IMG/VR virus record: IMGVR_UViG_3300006752_000136
Location: 1 to 30,358 of that record
Length of the DNA stretch: 30,358 bases
Source of the DNA: a virus
Strand: one strand, 5' to 3'
Positions 7,393 to 12,459 of the stretch are shown piece by piece. The notes under the pieces were generated by a model that saw only the letters and a program-made list of their open reading frames with translations, was not told where the DNA came from and did not search any database. Each line of letters opens with the position of its first letter. Position 1 is the stretch's first letter. Both the position numbers and the translations under genes were made by a program.

Positions 7393-7554
7393 ATGCAAGT
7401 AAGGAAGAAGACATCCATGTCCTTTGAAGGCGGAGGTAAGTACCCAGGCTGGCGCAAGGACAAAAGAAAAGCTAGACAAGCTAAGCGTAAAAGAAGACGA
7501 CTTGCAAGAAAGTTGAGTAAGGGTTGTAGCGGTGGCAAATGCTTCGCTAACTGA
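7393..7554 (+). CDS. Small highly basic protein, 53 aa
   Basis: A 53-aa gene two bases after the previous stop. It starts MQVRKKTSMSFEGGGKYPG, then has a dense Arg/Lys helix (KRKARQAKRKRRRLARK) and ends with a Cys-Gly pair motif, GCSGGKCFAN. About 40 percent of residues are Lys or Arg. It shares the FEGGGKY-type motif with its neighbours. Such proteins could bind nucleic acid or polyanionic partners in the head; this is inference. No homologous family with known function is recognised. Confidence 0.65.
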   Translation: MQVRKKTSMSFEGGGKYPGWRKDKRKARQAKRKRRRLARKLSKGCSGGKCFAN

Positions 7555-7556
7555 TA

Positions 7557-7688
7557 ATGAATAAACACTACTTCAACCCTATCCGTAAAAGGAAAGACCC
7601 TGGAGTAGAAAACGAAAAAAGACGCTTAAACAATGAAGCTGTCAAAAAATCTGTCACTCGTCGAGGTGACAAAAAGCATCACGGCTAA
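7557..7688 (+). CDS. Small basic protein overlapping endolysin start, 43 aa
   Basis: A 43-aa frame starting MNKHYFNPIRKRKDPG, two bases after the previous stop, and rich in Lys, Arg and His. It overlaps the endolysin gene by 56 nt in another frame, more than is usual for this phage, so either it is a genuine overlapping gene or the frame is fortuitous. Its position and basic composition resemble the other small basic genes, which is the main support. Confidence 0.4.
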   Translation: MNKHYFNPIRKRKDPGVENEKRRLNNEAVKKSVTRRGDKKHHG

Positions 7689-8115
7689 GCGATTAGGGAT
7701 AAACAACACACCAGACGATGAGTGGATTATCGAGAATCTCAAAGCGACTGCAGAGCATGTATTTCAGCCTGTTAGGGACGCTTTCGGGTGCCCTATATAC
7801 GTGTCGTCAGGCTATCGTGGACCTGAGCTCAACAGTGCTATCGGTGGGAGTAAGCGCAGCCAGCACATGGAGGGAAGAGCACTTGATCTGGACGCAGACG
7901 TATTCGGACGCTGTACAAACAGTCAGATCTTCAACTGGCTACGAGAGAACGTTGAGTTTGATCAAATGGTGTGGGAATTTGGTGATGACGATAATCCTGA
8001 TTGGGTTCACGTCTCTTTCGTTTATGATGGGGTTAATCGTAAAAGGTGTCTCCGCGCTCGTCGTGATGATGAGGGAAAAGTTTACTACGAAGTAATGTTT
8101 GGAAAATCGCTCTGA
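7633..8115 (+). CDS. Endolysin, M15-family D-Ala-D-Ala carboxypeptidase type, 160 aa
   Basis: A zinc peptidase that would cut D,D or L,D peptide links in peptidoglycan at lysis. Family features seen: N-terminal MKLSKNLSLVEVTKS, typical of phage M15A (Peptidase_M15_3) proteins; ISSGYR-like motif (VSSGYRGPELN, 57-67); the zinc motif SxHxxGxAxD at 76-85 with H78 and D85 as ligands; and a C-terminal WVHVSF with H126 as third ligand. E115 in the WEFG motif may be the catalytic base. Length is normal for the family. There is no signal peptide, so release would need a holin or another route, not identified here. Confidence 0.9.
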   Translation: MKLSKNLSLVEVTKSITAKRLGINNTPDDEWIIENLKATAEHVFQPVRDAFGCPIYVSSGYRGPELNSAIGGSKRSQHMEGRALDLDADVFGRCTNSQIFNWLRENVEFDQMVWEFGDDDNPDWVHVSFVYDGVNRKRCLRARRDDEGKVYYEVMFGKSL

Positions 8116-8116
8116 T

Positions 8117-9016
8117 ATGCTTGGGATACACAACGACTTAGTTCACCACGACCATATTGACTTGTACACTGGGGTTGTCGATCTTCCAGAAGGGTCCACC
8201 GCCGCATATGGTCTTAGAAGGCTTTCTTCTACTTATTTTGGATACGCCTGCAATATCGTAAACCCAACAACTTTGGAGTCCCTTGACGTAAAATTTTTGC
8301 CCAGCGGAGTTATAGATTCAGTTGCTGTAGAGGAGTTTTGCAATGGTACAGATGATGCTTACATCAAAACTTGGTATGACCAAACGGGTCAGGGAAATCA
8401 CCTTGTGCAATCTGACCAATCTCTTCGACCACAGTTAGTAGATAGTGGCACAGTTATTACAAACCCCGATAACGGTAAATTTTCTGCAAAATTTCAGGGT
8501 GATAGCATGGAGACTGCTTCTGCTTTGTCGTTGTTAAACGGGACAATTACAATCGCAAGTTCCGTTATTTGTGTGGCTAAGGCAGACAGTGGTCTTTCTT
8601 CAGACAATCGATTATATACTGTGGCACTTCCAAGTTCTTCTCTTGAGCACAACGCTAGCTTTTTAACTCCAAGCGGAGCAAGTGCTGGATGGAAGGTTGA
8701 TAATTCAGTGATGGGCAACCCTCCTACTAACTATATATCTAGTGACCTTACAGATACATACATACACATGACGTCTCATGTGGTAGTAGCAGTTAAAGCT
8801 GGTTTTAATGACGGCCCAATTTCCACTATTTCTGGGTCGGCCTTGATGGGCGCCGCACCAGACTCATTGTTTTTGGGTAGCACCTCTGACAGCTCTAATC
8901 CAGACAGGTTTAATGGTCTTATTCAAGAGTTTATTATGTATAACAGTGCAAATATTCTAGATGTAGACTTGTTAAATATATCAGCTCAGATAAACTCATT
9001 CTACGGGGTATACTAA
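8117..9016 (+). CDS. Arabinofuranosidase-B-like tail adhesin, 299 aa
   Basis: The N-terminal half has the AbfB catalytic-domain-like pattern (AlfB/GH54, a concanavalin-type fold): AAYGLRRLSSTYFGYA, then an EEFCNGTDDAYIKTWYDQ and a GQGNHLVQ motif. This set is frequent in phage and bacterial adhesins where it serves as a sugar-binding module. The C-terminal half looks like a LamG/ConA jelly-roll, ending LIQEFIMYNSAN. No GH54 activity can be claimed. I chose the ATG at 8117, one base after the endolysin stop, over an in-frame TTG at 8099. Likely a receptor-binding tail fibre or spike. Confidence 0.65.
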   Translation: MLGIHNDLVHHDHIDLYTGVVDLPEGSTAAYGLRRLSSTYFGYACNIVNPTTLESLDVKFLPSGVIDSVAVEEFCNGTDDAYIKTWYDQTGQGNHLVQSDQSLRPQLVDSGTVITNPDNGKFSAKFQGDSMETASALSLLNGTITIASSVICVAKADSGLSSDNRLYTVALPSSSLEHNASFLTPSGASAGWKVDNSVMGNPPTNYISSDLTDTYIHMTSHVVVAVKAGFNDGPISTISGSALMGAAPDSLFLGSTSDSSNPDRFNGLIQEFIMYNSANILDVDLLNISAQINSFYGVY

Positions 9017-9021
9017 AAACT

Positions 9022-9153
9022 ATGGAGGAAGAATTTGACGACATCAGCTTCTTGGATCAAGACAAGCTCAAGAAGCAAGAAGAAAAGATTGAGAAAGGTG
9101 AGATCACCTGCAACACTGATAACCCCGAAGACTGCGAGAGCTGTAGCGGGTAA
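9022..9153 (+). CDS. Small acidic cysteine-containing protein, 43 aa
   Basis: A 43-aa gene (MEEEFDDISFLDQDKLKKQ...) with an acidic N-terminus, a charged helix and a C-terminal cysteine cluster (C30, C38, C41), which could bind a metal or form disulphides. It has an A-rich leader (taaaaact). Its TAA is immediately followed by the stop of the leftward gene at 9154. No family is recognised. Confidence 0.6.
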   Translation: MEEEFDDISFLDQDKLKKQEEKIEKGEITCNTDNPEDCESCSG

Positions 9154-9576
9154 TTACTTCTCTAGCCTATTGTAAAAAGCCTGAACAAACATTCGGGCTT
9201 TTTGCGTTATAGCATACCTCACCCTGTAGTTGTATTTCGTCTCCTCTCTGAATAGGTGGTCTTCTCTGGTTTGAGACGGGGTCATCTTATCAAAGTGTTT
9301 GTAGATATACCCTTCTTTCATAAGTGGATATACGATACGCTCACCTATTTTTCCAGGGGAGTACCCAAACTCTTCTGCTGCGTACTTCAAAGTCCAGAAC
9401 TCTAGATCATACGCCCATAGCAGGAAGTATATCTCAGTCTGGAACAGGATGCCTTTCTCTTTTTCCTTAACTAACTCTTTCCTAAGGTTTTTGAGGTAGT
9501 TCTTGTTTACGTATCTTTGGTTAAGACGTGAGCTCTCACGGAAGAGCTTCTTTTTGGAAACCTCACTTTTAGGCAT
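9154..9576 (-). CDS. Winged-helix transcription regulator candidate, 140 aa
   Basis: The only leftward gene inside the structural region. The N-terminus is highly basic (MPKSEVSKKKLFRESSR), then a helical core: ILFQTEIYFLLWAYDLEFWT, AAEEFGYSPGKIGERIVYPLMKEGYI (recognition-helix region) and a beta-wing followed by YAITQKARMFVQAF, the layout of MarR/PadR-like winged-helix proteins. A DNA-binding regulator of phage transcription is likely; the target is unknown. A TATCTTTG element at 9605-9598 lies 21 nt upstream, inside the opposite gene. Its start is 4 bp from the rightward ATG at 9581. Confidence 0.65.
   Translation of the reverse strand: MPKSEVSKKKLFRESSRLNQRYVNKNYLKNLRKELVKEKEKGILFQTEIYFLLWAYDLEFWTLKYAAEEFGYSPGKIGERIVYPLMKEGYIYKHFDKMTPSQTREDHLFREETKYNYRVRYAITQKARMFVQAFYNRLEK
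9174..9203 (+). terminator. Bidirectional intrinsic terminator
   Basis: A 12-bp stem (AAAAAGCCTGAA pairing with TTCGGGCTTTTT, one T-G wobble) with a 6-nt loop. It ends in a T run on the plus strand and an A run that becomes a T run on the minus strand. It lies inside the 3' end of the leftward gene, 20 nt after the stop of the rightward gene at 9153, so it should end rightward transcripts and perhaps also act on leftward ones. Confidence 0.75.
9512..9519 (+). promoter_or_regulatory. Candidate promoter -7 element (TATCTTTG) for the 9581 gene
   Basis: Matches TAnnTTTG and lies inside the leftward winged-helix gene, 61 nt before the ATG at 9581. This would give a leader of about 55-60 nt. It is identical to the elements at 2559 and 9598. 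Confidence 0.45.
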
Positions 9577-9580
9577 TGAA

Positions 9581-9883
9581 ATGGATTTAGATAACTACAA
9601 AGATATGGAGAGAGAAGGCTTTTTGTTTGAAATTCAAAGATTGGCACTTGAGATTGAACATGTCATCGACAAGTACGGTGTTCGCGGTGAGGTGATGTCT
9701 TTGATGATCATTGGCCTTATCGATGAGCTACCAGAAGGGCATCAGTTGAAGGCTGTTTATGGTTACAATCTGAACAGCAGGGACGAATTGGATGAATTGG
9801 TTAACTTTGCACAAGAATCCTACGAGCCCGACGAACCAGACATTGATGGTCTAATTGAAGGGCTTGGTATAAGCCTAAATTAA
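9581..9883 (+). CDS. Small acidic hypothetical protein, 100 aa
   Basis: A 100-aa acidic protein (MDLDNYKDMEREGF...) with a helical N-terminal half and an acidic C-terminal half. I chose the ATG at 9581: an upstream in-frame ATG at 9503 would add 26 residues of unlikely composition read through the opposite gene. No known domain. It opens the rightward module after the terminator and is followed without gap by the gene at 9884. Its divergent partner is the winged-helix gene, which may regulate it. Confidence 0.65.
   Translation: MDLDNYKDMEREGFLFEIQRLALEIEHVIDKYGVRGEVMSLMIIGLIDELPEGHQLKAVYGYNLNSRDELDELVNFAQESYEPDEPDIDGLIEGLGISLN
9598..9605 (-). promoter_or_regulatory. Candidate promoter -7 element (TATCTTTG) for the winged-helix gene
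   Basis: On the minus strand TATCTTTG lies 21 nt before the ATG of the leftward gene (start at 9576), within the first codons of the rightward gene. Same sequence as the elements at 2559 and 9512. Confidence 0.45.
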
Positions 9884-10123
9884 ATGGAAGGAGTTATTAG
9901 AAAAATTATCATTGGGAGAGATCCCAAGGATGCTATGGCGTACTACGTCGGCATGAGGGCAGGTAAGAATACTGTCAGCGCTATTGTAAATGACGAAGCT
10001 TTTCTCTACAGACACGGGAAGAATAGATACCTCGTTTATCTCGAAGAAGAGGATGGTGGTAACGTTCTTTGGAAGTCTGTTGATGACATGCCCTGTATTA
10101 TTGAATTTGATTTAAATTTTTAA
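9884..10123 (+). CDS. Hypothetical phage protein, 79 aa
   Basis: A 79-aa gene starting at the base after the previous TAA. It has a compact alpha/beta look: VIRKIIIGRDPKDAMAYYVG, then VSAIVNDEAF, NRYLVYLEEEDG and a DMPCIIEFDLNF end. I recall similar small proteins from flavobacterial phages but know no function for them. No catalytic motif is evident. Confidence 0.65.
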   Translation: MEGVIRKIIIGRDPKDAMAYYVGMRAGKNTVSAIVNDEAFLYRHGKNRYLVYLEEEDGGNVLWKSVDDMPCIIEFDLNF

Positions 10124-10124
10124 G

Positions 10125-10274
10125 ATGAGCAAGAAGTCAAAGGGTTTGGGTGACACCGTAGAAAAGATCACCACAGCAACTGGATTGAAGAAACTTGTAG
10201 ATCGCATGTCTGAGGACTGCGGCTGCGATGAGAGAAAAGAGTACTTGAACGAGAAGTTCCCGTACAAGAAATGA
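10125..10274 (+). CDS. Small phage protein with DCGCD motif, 49 aa
   Basis: A 49-aa gene starting MSKKSKGLGDTVEKITTATG, with a DCGCDERKEYLNEKFPYKK end. The pattern GLGDTVEKIT..TG and DCGCD is common in small proteins of Bacteroidota phages; no function is known to me. The CxC pair could bind a metal. It is coupled to the GroES-like gene by an ATGA overlap. Confidence 0.6.
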   Translation: MSKKSKGLGDTVEKITTATGLKKLVDRMSEDCGCDERKEYLNEKFPYKK

Positions 10275-10873
10275 GGTCCCTAAATATGTTTATCGTTGAG
10301 CTGGACAAACCAATCAACGATACAATCTCCACTAAGAGTGGGATTGAGCTGTACATCAACACTGATTATGAAGGTGGTGAGTTTAAGTACAGAGTTACTG
10401 ACGGACCAGTTGTAGCCACACCAGCTAAGTATAAGACTCCTGTAAAGGTGGGTGATACATTGTACTTCCACCACCTGGTTGTTATGCAGGGGGGGCAAAA
10501 GCTTACTGGGGTTGAGGATAGCTACTTCGTGAAGTTTGACCCAGAGTTCGCTGTGAACAATCAAGCCATAGCCTACAAAAACAAAAAGGGTAAGATCACT
10601 CCGCTTGATGGCTGGAGCTTGTTGCTTCCTGTAGAAGAGGAGGACGTAGTATCATCTGATACTATCGAAATTGTAAGTCTTAAAGAGACGCTCCCTACAA
10701 AAGGACGTGTTGCATTCGATTCAAAGCACCTGAAGGCCCATGGGGTCAAAAAGGGTGATATTGTTTGTTTCAAGCAGAACAGAGACTATCGTATCAAAAT
10801 CGACGGGAAAGAGTACTACAGAACCCGTGTTGAAGACTTGATGTATGTCGAGGAAGAAGTTCACGACGATTGA
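10271..10873 (+). CDS. Tandem GroES-like co-chaperonin, 200 aa
   Basis: Both halves show the Cpn10/GroES pattern. Half 1: FIVELDKPINDT..TKSGIELYI (7-29), then VVATP and VKVGDTLYF (58-66). Half 2: GWSLLLP (114-120), GRVAF, then GVKKGDIVCF (158-167) and IDGKEYYRTRVEDLMYV (177-193), the usual GroES end. The protein is twice the length of GroES and has two GD turns, like the double-domain Cpn20 of chloroplasts. It probably works with the host GroEL to fold the capsid protein, as T4 gp31 does; this role is known for gp31 and inferred here. The start at 10271 is preferred because of the ATGA coupling. Confidence 0.75.
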   Translation: MRSLNMFIVELDKPINDTISTKSGIELYINTDYEGGEFKYRVTDGPVVATPAKYKTPVKVGDTLYFHHLVVMQGGQKLTGVEDSYFVKFDPEFAVNNQAIAYKNKKGKITPLDGWSLLLPVEEEDVVSSDTIEIVSLKETLPTKGRVAFDSKHLKAHGVKKGDIVCFKQNRDYRIKIDGKEYYRTRVEDLMYVEEEVHDD

Positions 10874-11135
10874 GGCTGCCAAGAGGCTTATGTCCTCGAT
10901 GGAAGTGGCCATCAACAATATGATTGACGAGGTTAAGAAGCCAGTCGATCCAGAAGCTGGTGGTGCTGCGCGTAAGGCTGAGTTGCAGTCAATTAAGCAG
11001 ACAGCCACTGATTGTAAAGAGCTGCTGATAGAGCGTCAGCGTCTAGAACAAATGATTAAAGACCTACAAGACAATGGAGGGATCGAAGAAGCCAAAGACT
11101 ACAGCGGAGGTTTCGCTGAAAGATTCTCTAAGTAA
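10845..11135 (+). CDS. Coiled-coil protein, possible terminase small subunit, 96 aa
   Basis: A 96-aa helical protein overlapping the co-chaperonin by 29 nt. Residues 1-75 are mostly heptad-like helix (AAKRLMSSMEVAINNMIDEVKK; LLIERQRLEQMIKDLQ), ending in a YSGGFAERFSK tail. Its position upstream of TerL and its small helical nature would suit a terminase small subunit, but no DNA-binding motif is evident and three genes plus a tRNA lie between. Otherwise unknown. Confidence 0.6.
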   Translation: MSRKKFTTIEAAKRLMSSMEVAINNMIDEVKKPVDPEAGGAARKAELQSIKQTATDCKELLIERQRLEQMIKDLQDNGGIEEAKDYSGGFAERFSK

Positions 11136-11220
11136 CTGGCAGGAGCTTGTTGCTAGATTTGAAGAGTCCAGAATAAAGAGGGATTACATGTTCTGGGATG
11201 ACATGTGGAACGAGGGCTAG
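11074..11220 (+). CDS. Small overlapping hypothetical protein, 48 aa
   Basis: A 48-aa frame starting MEGSKKPKTTAEVSLKDS, 62 nt of which overlap the previous gene in another frame. The non-overlapping part (SNWQELVARFEESRIKRDYMFWDDM) is amphipathic and aromatic, looks like real coding sequence, and fills what would otherwise be an unusual gap. The start is uncertain because no other ATG fits. No function recognised. Confidence 0.5.
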   Translation: MEGSKKPKTTAEVSLKDSLSNWQELVARFEESRIKRDYMFWDDMWNEG

Positions 11221-11248
11221 GGGAGGGGCTATATATGTGTCCACTTTT

Positions 11249-11325
11249 CGGCGAGTATCTCCTCAAGCTTATACCTTGTAGAAAGAGTAACTGGTCACAT
11301 GTGGGTTCAAGTCCCACCTCGCCGA
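11249..11325 (+). tRNA. tRNA-like gene with atypical D/anticodon region
   Basis: A perfect 7-bp acceptor stem (CGGCGAG with CTCGCCG), U8-A9, and a perfect 5-bp T-arm GTGGG, loop TTCAAGT, CCCAC, with discriminator A and no encoded CCA. The inner 43 nt do not give a normal D-arm and 5-bp/7-nt anticodon arm. The best alternative is a 4-bp stem CAAG/CTTG with the 7-nt loop CTTATAC (anticodon would be UAU, Ile, at 11270-11272), leaving no D-arm and a 22-nt variable region. It is either a degenerate tRNA or an unusual functional one. A promoter for the next gene begins 6 nt downstream. Confidence 0.5.
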
Positions 11326-11331
11326 CTTTAG

Positions 11332-11339
11332 TATATTTG
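11332..11339 (+). promoter_or_regulatory. Promoter -7 element (TATATTTG)
   Basis: TATATTTGC followed by ATT and the ATG at 11344, 4 nt from the element: a likely leaderless start. The sequence around it (TATATTTGCATTATGGCC) is identical to that at 19584-19601. Confidence 0.75.
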
Positions 11340-11343
11340 CATT

Positions 11344-11574
11344 ATGGCCAGAGTTAAAAAGCGGGACTACAAAAAAGAGTATGCTAAGTACGGAAGTGGC
11401 GGTAAAGCCAAAAGATACAGAGCAACACTTAATCGCATTGCTAGAAGACTCGGTGTTTATGGAAATGGAGACGGTCTAGACAATGCTCATGTAGGCACCT
11501 CTGATAGAACAACACCTCAGCCAGAATCTCAAAACAGAGCAAATAACAGACCCAGAAGACGTAGAAGCCGATGA
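11344..11574 (+). CDS. Small basic phage protein, 76 aa
   Basis: A 76-aa, Arg/Lys-rich protein. It begins MARVKKRDYKKEYAKYGSGGK, has a helix KRYRATLNRIARRLGVYGNGDGLD, a polar centre with a HVGTSD motif, and an NRANNRPRRRRSR end. This order (SGGKAKxYRAxLN...G.YGNGDGxD.xH...xxNRxxNR) matches a widespread small protein of marine phages with no assigned function. It shares the first six residues MARVKK and the promoter with the gene at 19596. Likely a virion-linked or nucleic-acid-binding protein, by composition only. Confidence 0.65.
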   Translation: MARVKKRDYKKEYAKYGSGGKAKRYRATLNRIARRLGVYGNGDGLDNAHVGTSDRTTPQPESQNRANNRPRRRRSR

Positions 11575-12194
11575 TACTTAGAAAGACACCAGAAGAAAGA
11601 AGGGCTCGTCGTGCTGAAAGAAGAGGCCGTCGTGCTGAAAGAAGGCGCGGTAGGGTTACCGCCCGCCAAGGCACACAGCAGGAAGCTGATGAGGTGGCTG
11701 AGGCCGTTGGTTATCCTGTATCTGGCATTTACACGCCTACGAAGAAAGATATCGCCCTGTTCCCTGGGGCTGACGATTCTGTTCGAGAACATGAGTTTGT
11801 TCATTCAGAACAGTATGGCCCTCTTAGGGCTCTTTTTAATGCCCCAAGAATTCAGGACCCACAAACTAGAAGATCTATTAGAGATATTACAAGATCGATT
11901 TCTCAGGATGTTTACGATTCTCTTGGTCAGGGTGAATTTAGTCCTCTTAAGTATATGATAGATAGACCTGTTGAGTTTGAGGCAATCCTGCGAGCTGGTG
12001 TCAACTCACCTAATTCCGAAGGTATTGACTTTGGTCAAGATTTTGACAGTATTCTAAATGATTTGAATGCTTTGCCTGAGGGCAAAACAGATAATAATGT
12101 TAGGCTTTTGAGGTCTGCTATGGGTGAGGGGGACTTGAGTCCAGATCAAAAAGATTTGTTTTTGAGTGCAATTCGATCTAACTTGCGGTTATGA
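11571..12194 (+). CDS. HExxH zinc-metallopeptidase-like protein, 207 aa
   Basis: The N-terminus is a run of Arg-rich repeats (about 9-29, pattern RRAERRGRRAERRRGR). A zincin-like motif HEFVH is at 74-78, preceded by a strand-like segment (YTPTKKDIALFPG), and PVEFEA (133-138) could supply the third zinc ligand, as in families with HExxH followed by PxExEA. The catalytic glutamate would be E75. It could be a virion or maturation protease, but the fold is inferred. The Arg-rich tail could bind DNA. Start overlaps the upstream stop as ATGA, and the next gene is coupled the same way. Confidence 0.55.
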   Translation: MILRKTPEERRARRAERRGRRAERRRGRVTARQGTQQEADEVAEAVGYPVSGIYTPTKKDIALFPGADDSVREHEFVHSEQYGPLRALFNAPRIQDPQTRRSIRDITRSISQDVYDSLGQGEFSPLKYMIDRPVEFEAILRAGVNSPNSEGIDFGQDFDSILNDLNALPEGKTDNNVRLLRSAMGEGDLSPDQKDLFLSAIRSNLRL

Positions 12195-12364
12195 AGTATA
12201 TCGCTATTTTAATTTCAATTTCATTTTTGTTCGCTAGCTGTGCCCCTCATTCAAACATCAGCAAGCACAAGAGATATCACAACTGGAAACAAGAAGGTCC
12301 AGAATTCCCTTCTATTGGGAACCTCGGTTGCAACGATAGTTGCGAGGATCTAAACAACTGCTGA
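12191..12364 (+). CDS. Small phage lipoprotein, 57 aa
   Basis: A 57-aa gene starting MKYIAILISISFLFASC, a classical lipoprotein signal: one positive residue, a hydrophobic core and an FASC lipobox with C17. The mature part has 41 residues, with a Cys-rich end (C47, C51, C57). It may be a spanin-like lysis protein or a superinfection-exclusion lipoprotein placed in the inner or outer membrane; the sequence does not decide. The lysis gene is about 4 kb upstream, not adjacent. ATGA overlap with the previous gene. Confidence 0.65.
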   Translation: MKYIAILISISFLFASCAPHSNISKHKRYHNWKQEGPEFPSIGNLGCNDSCEDLNNC

Positions 12365-12374
12365 TATTCAGCCT

Positions 12375-12448
12375 GCGCTCGTAGCTCAGTTGGATAGAGC
12401 ATCTGCCTTCTAAGCAGACGGTCACAGGTTCGAATCCTGTCGGGCGTA
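12375..12448 (+). tRNA. tRNA-Arg(UCU)
   Basis: A standard 74-nt cloverleaf: acceptor GCGCTCG with CGGGCGT (G-U and U-G wobbles included), U8-A9, D-arm GCTC/GAGC with loop AGTTGGATA, anticodon arm TCTGC/GCAGA with loop CTTCTAA (anticodon TCT), T-arm ACAGG/CCTGT with loop TTCGAAT. CCA is not encoded. It reads AGA, a codon very frequent in the structural genes here. It sits 10 nt after the lipoprotein stop and 11 nt before TerL, so it is likely cut from a longer transcript. Confidence 0.95.
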
Positions 12449-12459
12449 CAATTTAATTT

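Noticed and set aside
8099-8116. TTG start for the arabinofuranosidase-like protein
   Set aside because: The ATG at 8117 is one base after the previous stop, fits the tight coupling style, and avoids a rare start codon and overlap.
9503-9580. ATG at 9503 for the gene placed at 9581
   Set aside because: The extra N-terminus reads through the complement of the winged-helix gene, is of unusual composition and would start upstream of the candidate promoter at 9512.
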